From positions 146,293,745 through 146,357,744 of the forward strand of contig JAOWCC010001589.1 in the NCBI GenBank assembly GCA_030867875.1: a stretch of 64,000 nt of DNA, read 5' to 3'. A model generated the notes under the pieces. The model was not told the DNA's origin and made no database searches. It was given only the letters and a program-made list of their open reading frames with translations. Below are positions 21,781 to 33,825 of this stretch, one piece after another; position 1 is the first letter of the stretch; the number at the start of each line of letters is the position of its first letter. A program made the position numbers and the translations under genes. The DNA is from Actinernus sp. WN-2022. Taxonomy: Eukaryota; Cnidaria; Anthozoa; Actiniaria; Actinernidae.

Positions 21781-21976
21781 TATATACTTTGCAAGATTTT
21801 GAGTTTAAATTATACTGACGTTTTCATATTTTTCGAGTTTTAATGTATCCAACTTGTTTAAATCTTGAAAGTAATCGATTCCTCATGCCAAACCTACACT
21901 GCGAGAAGGAGTCATTTGTCTCTGTATGATGTCTAGTTCAAAAGTTATGCAGATTATCCATTTTCATCGGAAATCC

Positions 21977-22084
21977 AAGATGGCCGCCAAGATGGCCGCC
22001 AAGATGGCCGCCAAGATGGCCGCCAAGATGGCCGCCAAGATGGCCGCCAAGATGGTCGCCAAGATGGTCGCCAAGATGGTCGCC
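21977..22084. repeat. 12-bp minisatellite, nine copies
   Basis: Nine copies of AAGATGGCCGCC, the last three with GTC instead of GCC. AAGATGG words resemble YY1-type sites. The 12-bp period keeps every frame open, giving repeat-peptide ORFs on both strands that are not genes. Confidence 0.93.
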
Positions 22085-23005
22085 AAACGGACCCTTGGGA
22101 AAATATATCGAGATAGGAACATGACAATTGGTCTACTAGACACCATGAGGATTTAGAAAAAAATATATCAACCGGGTACATGGGGACGCCATCTTCCTAC
22201 TAGACTAACTTGAAATGCTAGAAGTATGTGAGTTTTAGAACATTTTGAAATTATGCTTCAGTTTCTTATGTATGCAGGGTTCTCAGTAGCAGCCCAGCAA
22301 CCAGCAGATTCTGCTGCCACCAAAATACCCATCTGCTCAAAGGTTTGGGGCTCCTGATGAACAGTAAATACATCCCTGTAATTTCATTACATACATACTT
22401 TATTTGAGACTCCCTTAACAGGGCTTTTCAGTCACAATACAATATAAACATATATATAATCTAAATTACAGTAAAAATATAATATAATTTACAATTATAG
22501 GTTAATTTAATAAACCTTATCTTATGACATTATTAAAGGGGACGGGTTACCCCAAAAACACATACAATATAAAACTGATCTGTTATGAGGGAACACTTCA
22601 TTTTATAGTTTTCAAAGTATCTTTTTACATATTTATAATTGGCTGTTTAAATCTCTGATCGTAAAAATGAAATTATTTGTGATCCTTTTTCTTGTACATT
22701 TGGCTCTTCTGATCTTTTCCCTCATTTGCTATTTGTTTTAAAAGAATATTTTTGTCAGTGATGCGAAATGTGGCAATTGCTTTCAAAATACGTTTGAACA
22801 GTCATTTAAGTATAAATATACAAAATAGTCAGTACAGGTAATTTATTGTACATATGCTCAATGGGGATGGGAGAGGGATGGCCAATGGAAACCAGTGTGG
22901 ACAACTTTGCCACAAGCCCAGCAAACCTGCTACGAGCTCATCCACTATTCCAGTAAGAAGGCCTGTAGAGGGTTGTGCAAGTGCACAGCCCTGTGTACTC
23001 GTGGT
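22085..23005. other. Non-coding, with transposon tails
   Basis: At about 22276 CAGGGTTCTCAGTAG resembles a hAT-type end. At 22386-22440 the minus strand reads like the 3' tail of a LINE or SINE (GGGAGTCTCAAATAAAGTAT followed by GTATGTA repeats). No gene is seen. Confidence 0.45.
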
Positions 23006-23007
23006 GG

Positions 23008-24110
23008 ACAACTAAGCGAGGGCTGCATCACCCGGATATGTAATAATCAACAGGAAATGTAATACTAACCGGATATGTAATATAAATCAACAGGATATGT
23101 AATAAAAATCAACAGGATTTGTAATAAAAAGTTAACAGGAAATGTAATACATTTTTAACCGGATATGTAATAAAATAGTTAACAGGAAATGTAATAACAA
23201 TCAACAGGAAATGTAATAACACTACATGGTCGAGGTAGCGTACCAATCACTCTAGCAGTGAACAAACAACACCTACCAATTACCTGAATGACGTCATCAT
23301 GCAGTCATGTGAATAATTTAGTCAGTGATCACAATAAGCTTCTCAACCTGCACAACGTCACAGATCACGTGATCAGTGCTGCGACCGTCACGTGAGTTAT
23401 TCTCTGTCTTAAGTCTCCAGTTTTGCAGTCGTACCACTATGGCTAAGACTCTCTTCATTTCGTTTTTCTTTTCCTCCTAACGCTAATTATAGCGGCAGAA
23501 CATGACAGCGGGAAAAAGCAAATCTGCCCCCTGGAAGATGAAACTTATGACACGATCTACAGCCTATGTCAAGGGACGTTTGAAGTCGGCCTACATAATA
23601 TTTTGGTGAAACCAGGATTCTTTTTGCGTGAAGAAAAGAAACGGTAAAAAAGTTATGTGCTGATAAGGATAAGCCTATGTGACGTGTGTTCTATGACGTC
23701 GTCATACAATTTGCTTGTTTCGTTCCAAGGGCAGATATTTTTGCTCACGGAATTACTCACGTGACGTTCGCAGCACTGAACACGTGATCTTCGACGTGCA
23801 GGTTGAGAAGCTGATTGTGATCACTAAATGACTCACATGAATGATGACGTCATTCATTGGTAGGTGTTGTTTGTTCACTGCTAGAGTGATTGATGATACA
23901 CTACCTCGACCAAGTAGTGTTATTACGTTTCCTGTTGATTGTTATTACATTTCCTGTTAACTATTTTATTACATTTCCGGTTAAAAATGTATTACATTTC
24001 CTGTTATTTTTTTTATTACAAATCCTGTTGATTTTTATTACATATCCGGTTAGTATTACATTTCCTGTTGATTATTACATATCCGGGTGATGCAACCCCG
24101 ACTAAGAACG
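23008..24110. mobile_element. 1.1-kb foldback element with modular arms
   Basis: Arms of about 390 bp (23008-23407 and 23745-24110) are inverted copies. The outer half of each arm is an array of about ten short modules (AACAGGAAATGTAATA and ACCGGATATGTAATA with 4-9 bp spacers), starting GCATCACCCGGATATG. The inner half is unique, with CACTCTAGCAGTGAACAAAC and TCACGTGA words. The centre (23408-23744) holds an exon-like fragment. No transposase is present. Modular TIRs around a captured fragment fit a foldback element. Confidence 0.88.
23433..23648 (+). pseudogene. Exon-like fragment in the foldback core, secreted-type N-terminus
   Basis: An ATG (MAKTLF) is followed, after one frameshift, by a hydrophobic run (FVFLFLLTLIIAAEH) like a signal peptide and then HDSGKKQICPLEDETYD, one further Cys (SLCQGTF), and VKPGFFLREEKKR. 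The frame ends at CGGTAAAAAAG, which could be a 5' splice site. It resembles a captured first exon of a secreted or type I membrane protein. I do not recognise the protein. Confidence 0.4.
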
Positions 24111-24935
24111 GCTCTGAAGGGGCTACAATCATGGAAAGAAATGTTGTCGACTAAAATTACTATTATATGAAAATAAAAATACTGGACGCAAAGTTAATAC
24201 AGCTGTAGCTTCCCAAACCCGTGAATTAGCTTCCAGATTGAACGTGCTCTATTAACAACATTGAAGGGGGAGGGGTTTTAATGAAAAGGACAGTCTCTAA
24301 AAGCGACCAGTGCCCCAAATCATTTTGTCCAAGATTGTAGTTTCATGGCGGCACAGTAAAAAAGCTAAAATTCGAATTTCGACTATACCCCGGCCCTTTC
24401 TCGCATCTATTGACCTCATACTTGGCCACAATGTCCATGGATAATCGATCTTCCATATTCCCGAAGTAGATAAGCAAGCGATTCATTTAATGATAACATT
24501 TTGGGAGACGTTTTGGTGACCTTATTAAAATTCTCCTACTCGCAGTCGATCGCATTAAAATGCATCGAGATTGGACAACAGAAAGACACATAGACTGATC
24601 AATACAAAAGAAAAGGTGCAAAGAACCGTATAGATTATATACTAGTAAAAGTGGTTGCTAGTACAGCGCGTAAGTTACACAGTTGTCAACTGATTGCGCA
24701 TTGGATTGTAGAGCTATTTCTGAATACGTCCTGGCGGCGGCGAATCCATGGTATTTCCAGATGTACATGGTATTTCGTTTCATCTACACATAATCAGTCC
24801 ACGCTGATAATGGTGTATGCCTAAGCAGACATTTGTCTCGTTTCTTTTCTCATACACACCGTAAACGGGTACCAGATACTATTTTTTCTCTGCAGGTGGA
24901 CTCATTTGCTGTTCCCATTATGTCAACTGATGAAT
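24111..24935. other. Intergenic, no supported gene
   Basis: I see no exon, repeat array or clear TIR here. Confidence 0.5.
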
Positions 24936-24939
24936 GAAT

Positions 24940-25955
24940 CTAAGGCCTACGGCAAACGTCGAACTAGCCATGAACTTAATTCAGTCGAACCTATTAATTT
25001 TGAAATAGGCTCATGGATAGTACGACGCTTGTCGCAATTGAGATCGACCTATTCAATAGGTACGAGTCCAGCATGAGGTTCAAGTAGCCATGCAAGTCGG
25101 GAATTACGACTCTGGTGCGACTTTACGGCAAACGTAATTATAATTCATAAATTATGTAAAATAATAAATAAATCATGCAAATAGTATGGATTGTCCCAAA
25201 ACCGTGAAAACAACATCTCCCCCATCTCCCAAACACTGATCCCTTCCGGTGAGCATGCGCTGTACAAAGGCGATTTCGAAGGCAAAATGGCGGCCTATCG
25301 GAAGTGATTGCCGCATGACGCTCTGCTTGAAATGTGTAGTTCGTGCTTTAACGTCACAAAATACGTTTGCCTTAAATGCGAAATGCCCTTTTGTAATAAA
25401 TGCTCAGTATTCGAAAGTAATGAAGACGCGTCTGGCTGGAATGCCGGCAGAAGCATTGGCTATTGCGAATGTTGCGATATAGCTCGCTTTGAAACGCTTC
25501 TACCATATGAAGTCAAACCATCCAGAATGTCGTTGAAAACTGCGGCATGATCGACTATTAACAGAGATTTCAATGTATGAATCGCAACCGTTAGAAACAT
25601 GGCCAATAACGCCACTTGCAGTGACAACCATCGTCTCATATACACGGCACCGAGTGCTGTTTAGAACGCCATTCTTCTGTTTCTGTTATGGACAATCATT
25701 TTCCACAGAAAGGCCTTTCTTTGATATATTCGACCGAGCGCTGTATTTCGCCATATCACTAACCGCGGGCGAAAAGTGAAATGCGCCAGGACACGTGTTA
25801 GTTCCCGTGATTTAATTAGGCGCAAGTGAATTAAGATCAACATAACGGTTCGACGTTTGCTGCCACGTCGGCCCTAAGTCGATCTTCTACTGAACCTATT
25901 TTTTAATAGGATCGGCGCGACTTAAGTTCGACGTTTTCCGTAGGCCTAAGTCATC
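24940..25955. mobile_element. 1.0-kb TIR element with subterminal hairpins
   Basis: AGGCCTACGGCAAACGTCGA on the left is mirrored by TCGACGTTTTCCGTAGGCCT on the right. Inside each end are short hairpins built from AACCTATT...AATAGG (about 24988, 25048 and 25892). A coding frame for a Cys-rich protein is carried in the middle. TTCGACGTTT and GGCCTAAG/GGCCTTAG also occur at the edges of the foldback near 32738 and 33198, suggesting a wider family. Confidence 0.75.
25308..25550 (+). CDS. Cys-rich zinc-binding ORF in TIR element
   Basis: About 80 codons with CSSCFNVTKYVCLKCEMPFC, then NKCSVFE and IGYCECC, a spacing of Cys pairs typical of a treble-clef or B-box-like zinc module. It ends inside the element. 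Similar short modules accompany DNA transposons in invertebrates, but I cannot name the family. There may be missing exons, and the first codon is uncertain. Confidence 0.5.
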   Translation: MPHDALLEMCSSCFNVTKYVCLKCEMPFCNKCSVFESNEDASGWNAGRSIGYCECCDIARFETLLPYEVKPSRMSLKTAA

Positions 25956-25963
25956 ATTGTAGT

Positions 25964-26158
25964 CTAAATATTTAAGGAATTACAGCTCACATCCCTGTTG
26001 CGGAGACTCGGAAATCTCAGAGCAATTCGTCCAACAAGAGAGTCAATTGATAAAGGTTTCACCTCCTCACTAAAAAGAATCAACTTTATCCACCTCTCCT
26101 GTGGTCCCATGATCTTAAATTCGTATCTTTCCATTCCCCCCTCGAAAGCTAGATGCAT
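25964..26158 (-). other. Short open frame with possible exon character
   Basis: The minus frame (YEFKIMGPQERWIKLILF, then PLSIDSLVGRIALRFP) looks more protein-like than its neighbours and faintly resembles a PB1 fold. It ends at a TAG just outside the TIR element. I see no splice sites and cannot identify it. Confidence 0.25.
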
Positions 26159-26737
26159 TTCAGGAATGTGTCAAAGAAAGTGGGAGGGGCAGTGATACCT
26201 AAATATTCGGTTCCATTCCACAGTTCGGCGATTGTCGTAGTATCTTTACGATTATTAAAAGTGACGAGAAACTGTTTGTTTGTTTGCTTATTTATTTACT
26301 CCCACATTACTGAACTACAGTATAATATCATACACTTATTAATTAATTTAGGTAACATTGTCACTAGAAACTAAAAACTACAAACAAAGTAGTAACTTGC
26401 TGATTTTCTCCGTTGTCTTTTGCTAAATTCTTTGACATTATTCATCTTTAATTTTGGTGAAATTGATAAAAACTACTGTTAGAAGTGCATAACCATACAT
26501 TATTATTATCTACTGAATGTAATTATATTACGATCTTTGAGGAGACTCCTACTTTTAATTTACCATCCCGATTTCAATGAGAGAAGAAATTATTTTAAGA
26601 AGTTATGAAAGGCTTTCCGTACAAACGACTTCCGATTAAATAGCTTGGTTTCTATATGTAATCGATACATTTTGTACACGATTCGGTAAGTTATCATCCG
26701 CAAATTCATCATTAGCCAATCAGAAGCCATATCTATT

Positions 26738-27625
26738 TACTGGTTATTTCGTGGTTTTCTGGAATACGGCTGAATATTTCGCGAGAAATTTATATTATTA
26801 GGAATGTCGAGTTGTATACGAAAACAGGAGCCCATAACCAGGAGCGTCCATCCCGCATACTAGTCCTATGTCACAGCGTTTTCACAAGTTAGGTTATTTT
26901 TAGAACGGTTCCCGCTATTGTTGAGTTGCAATTATTCCTAAGGGAATAAATCACGAAAGCGTAGCAACCATGTTTATTGGTATAACAAAAGTAGCTAATG
27001 ATGCATCTTTTGTTCCGCCACGGTGCAATCCACTAATTGGCGGGGAAAATAATCTAAAAATAGCCCAACTTGTCAAAACGCTATGAGAACTATATAGGAG
27101 CAGCAGCCCGTTACCAGGAGCGTACCTACATGTATGTGATGGGTAGCGCCCACAGCACAGGAGACGATGTGCCTATTTATAGTATATATCACCAGGAGCC
27201 CATTACCAGGAGCGTACCTATGTGATGGGTAGCGCCCACAGTACAGTAGACGATGTGCCTATTTATAGTCGCGAAGTTCTGGTATGTGATTATGTTGTCT
27301 TTTGTTCTCTTGCGCTTTAGTATTTTTGGCAGTTTGAACAGTGTTAATTACAATTTTTCAGTGCATCCGCATTGGTTAAAAGTGGACGGCCTTTGTTTCT
27401 TCTCGCGGGAAACACAAAGCTAAAACTAGCTACATAATCTGTTCTGCTGTTGGACAGATCTAATCTGGGAGATGCACGCTCCTGGTAATGGGCTCCTGAT
27501 TGTGACATGGTCGCTCCTAGTTATGGGCTCCTGACGAAAATAATATATATTTGGAGTAAATTTGTTCGTCTGTATTCCATAAGAAAACCATGAAATAGCC
27601 ATATTCTCCTATAAGTAAGAATGGG
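26738..27625. mobile_element. Compound foldback element with inner tandem duplication
   Basis: Outer inverted ends (GGTTATTTCGTGGTTTTCTG on the left; GAAAACCATGAAATAGCC on the right) match the family of the palindrome at 40179-40346. An inner inverted repeat is built from AGGAGCCCATAACCAGGAGC (about 26826 and 27470-27535). Two direct copies of a ~75-bp unit (GATGGGTAGCGCCCACAG) lie at 27115-27270. It is non-coding. Confidence 0.7.
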
Positions 27626-29207
27626 TATATCTATTTTAACTTCGCCATTATGATTTTTTTTTTTTTACATCGTTTATACAAACGAGGCTTACACACATAT
27701 TACAAACACTAATTACATTTTAGGAGGAAAGCGGAGCATATCTATTTTTTTTTTTTAATTTGATTTAGATTAATCTGGGAGCTATTTTTTTCCCTTTTTT
27801 TAGATGTATGGCAATTTTGTCATTGTTTTCTGCTATAGATTTTTCAATGTCATGGTAGTGTTTCAATTTCGTTATAAATTCATCTAAGGTGGGCCTTTTT
27901 CTAACATAAGTTTATAAATATAGATAGTAAAATTAACTAAAGTAATATATTTTCCTCGGTCGACTCCTAGTATAACATTACAGGCATTTATAGGATTGCG
28001 GTATTGTAATTGAAATCGTATAACTAGAAAACAGGAAATTGCAAGTGAGTGCTTCTGACGGAGCAGATTTGGCTAATGACGAATTTGTATAGGTAATCGC
28101 ATGGGACCGAGTAAAATTAATGATAACTTTCACTTGTATTTTCAAAGTTTGCAAAATTGTCCGAGTCGCAAATTTGAAAACACAAGTGAAATGTATCATT
28201 AATTTTACGAGGACTCATGCGATTACTTGTTTATAATATAGAGGAAAGTCATTGAAAAGTCATTGAAAACAAAACCTACGACTACGTGTGCTCGATGAAA
28301 AACCTAGTCAAACTGATGCCTTGTCATTACATTCGCTTCACGTATTCTCGACAGGAAAACAGTGTTTCAAATTAAATTATGGCTTGATTACAATCTATTT
28401 GCTGTTAACGCGGAAACGAGAAACTTCTGAACTTAGTTTGTCAGGCAAACAAGTTCAAACTCACTCAGTCACTGTCAAAAGATCAATTAACTTTGCACTC
28501 ATGTTCTCTTGCTTTGCAGTGACAAAATTGACGACAATTAAGCTAAATACCACAGTATTCACTTCAAAAATTCTTCAGAAAAAGTTGTAAAATAACTCTT
28601 AACAGATTAGTGGACTCACCTATAAACTATGTGCTGTCATTAAATGCTTGAAAAATCCTTATTTCTTCGCTTTTTGGAACACATTAGTACACTCGAGCTG
28701 AAGGCAGACTAAAATTCTCGACAAACTTTGACAGCGCGAAGCCTGTTACTAGGCAACTTATTGACCAACCAAAAGTTAGAAATTTGGCCCCGAATTAAAA
28801 AAACACGTCTCTTTGTTTAGCCAATCAGATTAAAGAAATTTTGCCCTCCATGTTATAGGGGATGATAAAAATCAACGTCTCGCCAAATACGAACCATGGC
28901 GAGACCACACGAACCCTTATATTTCACCGAATCAAACCAAAATTGTCCGATTACATATAAACATCGTGACAGTGATGGGTGCTATAATCGGCTGAAATTA
29001 CGTGTCAGGATGACAACATGGGAATCGCTCAGAAGTTAAATTCTTCATATACTGTTACCACCTTCCCAGCGTCCCTTGCGTTAATATTGCATAACGAGTC
29101 TCATCAGAACAGTTATCGCACGTATTCGCTAGCCGAGTTGGAGATGGATTTTCTTCTTTTCATGTTATCCTATGGTAAGTTCCGAAACGCAGTTTTGTTC
29201 TTTGACT
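27626..29207. other. Intergenic with one ~150-bp palindromic MITE
   Basis: 28085-28235 is an inverted repeat with ends TAATCGCATG...CATGCGATTA and inner words ACTTTCACTTGT and ACAAGTGAAATG. Poly-T runs occur near 27653 and 27746. No gene is supported. Confidence 0.6.
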
Positions 29208-31387
29208 TAAAGTTACAATGAAATTAAAATATCGATCCCGTTTTTATTTTCTTAAATTCTAGGTTTCTCTTAGTTACTTTGTGCAATTAAAAATCAATAT
29301 GGAGAGCGCGAGCATAATTATTTTTCGTATCGAAGTCAGGCGGAATTGCCAAAATCAGGCGACAGTTTTTATGCCATTAAAGATATGACTAGTTATACCT
29401 ATCGGTAAAGTGCCAACGAGAATAACTGCAGGTCAATGTTTCATATCAGTTGTCTGTAATTTAATTGTTTTATTCATAACTTGGAAAACTGTGTACAATC
29501 CTCATTAACTGGCCCTAATTTTGTGTATGTATTAAAACTATCGGGTGGCGGTGGACACGCATAAAACTAGCCTGACCTAATAGCCGACTCATATCGGCTC
29601 TCAGGCTAGCGTAAACCGGAAGTCAAAATCGCATCTGCTTCTGCGAGCACAGCAACGGTGTTGCGTAGCAACGGAATATGTCAATGGGCCCTTAACGTAG
29701 TCCACATACATTCCCTATAAATTCAAATAAAACGTTATGTTTTAAATAAAACGCCGGTTCAAATACTCGCTGGTTTGATTGAGAATACTCCACTCCAGGT
29801 ATCAGTTAGGCTGCTATGCAGACGTATTTTTTCACTCTCATATAAAATTCGAAGAAAAAAGTAACTTTTGCTTACCCGAGCGCTTAGTTAGTTTCCAATA
29901 TGCACACCTCATTGTGTTATGGACCAATCAGATTTTACCTTCCATATCCTGGAAAGTGACGTATGTTACATTTAAAAGGAATTCAGACAATACATTTGCC
30001 ATTGACCAATCATAGGAGAGTGTTCACTGGCGCGCCAATTCACTAAAATTCTAACAATGGCTTTGATTGGACAGAAAAATAAAACAAACCTGTGACGTCG
30101 TGCTTGCATATTGGAAACTAATTAAGCGCTCGGGTAAGCAGACGTTACTTTTTTCTTCGAATTTATTAGGTATCAGTACCCAGGTTTTTTTATAACATAA
30201 AACAAAGAGAATAACAAACATAAAATACTCACCGCCTTCTATCACAATATCTCTATCAATTCCAAGCCCGCCCATCTCCCATCTCCCCCAGGGCAAGATG
30301 GGGTATTTGACAACCTATCTCTCCCTGGGATGGGGCATTTGTTTTGCGTCAGCACGGGCCCGGGGTATTTGTCAAAAAATAAACCCACTCTCCCCTATAT
30401 TTGTTTTGTTTTGCTCAACTGATCAACACGTGCTTGCTTCATCGATCAAAAGCGGCGGAAAAGTCATCCGTGAAATATGGCGTTAGGAATTTCCCTGTGT
30501 CGGAGTGAAGTCTGCAGTTTGTTGGGAACTGGCTAGTGAGTGTGGGATTGGGGGCACTTACGAAAGTGTTTGAAGGTGAGTAGTGCATTACTTTAATAAA
30601 GAAAAGTGGCGAAATGTGGCTTTGAAACGGCGAAGAAATTGGGCGCGTTCGCTATACTTGCCTCTGGGTGAGGCAATTGCGGTGTTATTGGAAAGAAATG
30701 ACAAAATCCCGACAAATACCGGTGGGGGGTGGGATTGGAATTGATAGAGACACAAGTCCAATACGAAGACACTCCAACACCGCAATCAGTTGACTTTGAG
30801 GTCACTGCATGCAGAAAAATTACTGATTACGTCAGTAAAATGACTGGCAAAACTCAACTTGTGCTCTGATTGGCTAAACAACCGTAAACCACGTGAAATG
30901 CACGCGGTGCACGTGATTTTATTGTGACGTAAATCTTTCCATCATTACACATTTCATAGTGTTTCTGTCTGTCTCTATGTTCTGCCGCCTCGCCAGCCTT
31001 CTGTCTTCAGAATAATTGGCAATAATCACATGCATGACGTCACTGGGTTCGTCTCCATAAATACTACAAAATAAGTGCATTTTTGACCAATTTTCGTTTT
31101 CAATATTGTATTACTTTGAGAACATTGAAGATGGCCATAATTTTTCTAACAGAAGCCTTGCAGTCGGCCATATTTTTACTTTTGTGAATATAAATGTGCA
31201 GACCCAGTGACGTCACGCATATCTCTTTAACCGCCTGATTTTGTCAATTTATGCCTGACATCGATTCGAAATAAAATTATGTTCTTGCTCTCCAAATTGA
31301 TTTTTAATTGCACAAAAAGGCTAAAGGAAGCCTATAATGTCATCAAATAAAAACGGGGTCGATTTTCTCATTTCATTGGAACTTTAA
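29208..31387. mobile_element. 2.2-kb element with ~180-bp inverted ends
   Basis: 29208-29395 and 31212-31387 are inverted copies, starting TTAAAGTTACAATG on the left and, read inward from the right, TTAAAGTTCCAATG; both include the stretch CAATTAAAAATCAAT. The interior has no transposase and includes a second MITE (29795-30185), a hairpin at 29571-29611 and a G-rich repeat near 30296-30370. It is likely a non-autonomous DNA transposon that gathered later insertions. Confidence 0.72.
29795..30185. mobile_element. Nested MITE, ~390 bp
   Basis: Inverted ends contain AATTCGAAGAAAAAAGTAAC and CTTACCCGAGCGCTTAGTTA (left), with the mirror sequences at 30105-30170. One end of the same family is at 15120-15250. 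Confidence 0.8.
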
Positions 31388-31564
31388 AAGAACTAAATTT
31401 ATATAGTTTTATTTTTGTATGTCACCCGTGACTTGCTTATTTGCTATTGTGTGTTATGAATTTATCCTTTGAAAGTTAAACTCGTAGAGTCAAAAGGACA
31501 ATATCATCAAAATTCAGCTAATGAATAGCCGTATAAGACGATTGTATCCAACGGCTGATAGTTC

Positions 31565-32115
31565 AGTGGCGTCTACGAATAGCAGTTTCAGCGGTATTGA
31601 CCCGAACGCCTCAGTTGGATGTAATTGTTGGTTTTCACTCAATCCCCAGAGATTCAAATGACAAAGGGCATGGCGGCCATGTTGGTGCCCCAACAAAAGA
31701 AGCTAACGAGGAACTATTGTTTAAGGGAACCAACATGGCAGCTATGACGTCAAGTGAAAGCCAGCAATAGCCCACTTCCAAGATATGCCTCACTTCCTAC
31801 ATACAAAGGAATCAATACGAGGCTCCGTGCATAATGCTTAGTCGTTTATGACAAGACTACAGCACTTCTGTAGTTTGTCACGAACGACTGAGCATTATGC
31901 ACGGAGCCTTGTATTGATTCCTTTGTACGTAGGCAGTGAGGCATATCTCGGAAGTGGGCTATTTAGCGCTATTCAAACTGTGTATCTAATTTAGTCGTGC
32001 TTGTTTAAGAGGCTGTCGGTGTCATACAAGAATGATGGTTTCAATGGCGCTTCAGTACATCGAAGTAATGCGTTCGGGTCAATACCGCTGAAACAGTTAT
32101 TCGTAGACGCCACTG
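31565..32115. repeat. ~550-bp palindrome
   Basis: GTGGCGTCTACGAATAGCAG at 31567 is mirrored near 32111, and CACGGAGCC/GGCTCCGTG words and CACTTCCAAGATATGCCTCA flank a short loop near 31858. The left arm has an extra ~100-bp segment (about 31640-31745). It is a foldback element without coding content. Confidence 0.85.
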
Positions 32116-32127
32116 TAATATGACTAC

Positions 32128-32272
32128 GTTTTCAGCAAAAAATGCAACGTTGAAAACGCGCCATTTTGTGAACTTCAACGATCGAAGTTACATACATATC
32201 ACCTCATGCTTTTACCATCTTACGTATTACAATCAGTGCTAAACATACCTTAAATTCGAGAAGCATCTACCT
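32128..32272 (+). repeat. Dispersed repeat, copy 1
   Basis: Matches 40678-40832 in direct orientation (AACGTTGAAAACGCGCCATT, CACCTCATGCTTTTAC, AGTGCTAAACATAC). It abuts the palindrome at its left. Confidence 0.8.
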
Positions 32273-32569
32273 GACATACGTATTTCACGACACCTTCTGC
32301 ATAAAAGACGTAGATAAAACCATATTCATTTAGACGGTAGTTCGAGTACGTTTGAGGTGTTTGGTTGTTATTTATATTCGTGTTTTATATGCGCAATGAT
32401 ATTTATGGAGCTTAAACATAAAGTTACATAGACACTTTTTGCCGAAAGTAAGCTTATATGATTTCAACGATTACTGTCATTTTCAGGAACCGGAGTGGGA
32501 ACCTTTGCCTCTACTTCAATAACTGACGATCGATAACTACCGCGCCGGTGACCAATGGCTTTGAATAGA

Positions 32570-33230
32570 CCAGTAGGTCGCGGTTAATTCCGACGTTTTG
32601 AAAGGGGTGCAAACATGGCGCGAATTACAGTGTTTCTATGGAATCCGATGCCAAATATTTTCTGTAAATCGAATTTCTGAAATATTCACTGAAATATTCA
32701 CAAATATATTTTGTCTCAATTGCGTTCGGTGCATAAAATGTTCGACGTTTCAATCGGGCCTAAGATGACAACTGGACATGTGAGCGTCCCCAACTGAATG
32801 AGCTACGAAGTCGTCGAATGAATCGTGAAAGGGGTGCAAACATGGCGCGAAATACAGTGTTTGTATGGAATCCGATGCCAAATATCTTCCGTAAATCGAA
32901 TTTCTGAAATATTCACTGTCTGCAAACTTAAGATACCAGGTAAAATATTAACTGATCAATATTTGAGGGATGTAGCTGTGCTGGGAAGCGTGCAATCGTG
33001 TTTTCAGTTTTACATACATGCATGCTTCTCAACACAGCTACATCCTTCACATTTTGCGCCATGTTTGCACTCCTTTCAAAATGTCGGAATTAACCGCGAA
33101 TTGGTCTATTACTGCACTGTTGGGAAACAGCACGATTCATTCGACGATTTCGTAGCTCATTCAGTTGGGGACTGAATTTATTCTAATTAATTTCGGCACA
33201 TGAAAAGTTCGACGTTTGAATCGGGCCTTA
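32570..33230. repeat. Compound foldback with duplicated inner unit
   Basis: A ~92-bp unit (GAAAGGGGTGCAAACATGGC...) occurs directly at 32598-32690 and 32826-32917 and inverted in part at about 33050-33080. TCGCGGTTAATTCCGACGTT at about 32578 is mirrored near 33104. AATGAGCTACGAAGTCGTCG at about 32797 is mirrored near 33166. A hairpin with GATGTAGCTGTG...CACAGCTACATC lies at 32968-33045. GTTCGACGTTT...GGCCT words at 32742 and 33202 link it to the 25-kb element. Confidence 0.75.
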
Positions 33231-33317
33231 GAACATAAAAGGGGAAGCTTTTTAGGTGTTTTTTTTTATAGGGACGGAAGTATCTCTACACTAGGAAAAT
33301 CCTAGCAATTTTTAGCT

Positions 33318-33825
33318 TCATTTCGCAGGGCCAGTACCCTGGGTTCCAGAGGCTCGAAAGAGAGTTAAGAGGGGCCTGGGGTGAATAAACGAATAAAACC
33401 TGTAGATAAAAGCCTTATCAGTAATGTCCATTCCTATCAACTTCCCAACCTCTTTGATTATATCATCCGTGCTTTCCTCGGATGGAACGGCAGGTTGTGG
33501 GATCCCCTTTACTTCGAGACATTCCCTTCGATCGTATTGATTCTTCTCATTGCTTTCTGCCAAATGAGAGCGAAGCTGCTTCTCCATGGTCTGGACTGCT
33601 GATTTCAAGATCTTATTTTCAGTCCAGAGGGTTCTCCTTTCATCATCGGCGGTCTTCCTTTTGTTTAGAAACTCATCGTATTTCGCATCAACGAATTCAC
33701 ATGTTTGATCACATCATCGAGTGACGTTCTCAGCGAAGCTACTGTTGAGGTTAATGGAGCCAACTTCTCTTCTAGCCTTTTATCAAGAATAGCGGACAGT
33801 TGTTCTGGTGTGATAGCAGACATAC
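33318..33825 (-). pseudogene. L1-like LINE ORF1 fragment
   Basis: The minus strand starts MSAITPEQLSAILDKRLEE at about 33823, continues as a heptad-rich coiled coil (VQTMEKQLRSHLAESNEKN) and then YDRRECLEVKGIP with STDDIIKEVGKLIGMDITD, the RRM-like signature of L1-type ORF1 proteins, which bind LINE RNA. A frameshift near 33700 breaks it, and the end is unrelated sequence, so it is a truncated copy. Confidence 0.68.

Noticed and set aside
21926..22181. Overlapping open frames with MAAK/WRPS repeat peptides
   Set aside because: They arise from the 12-bp minisatellite, whose period keeps frames open on both strands.
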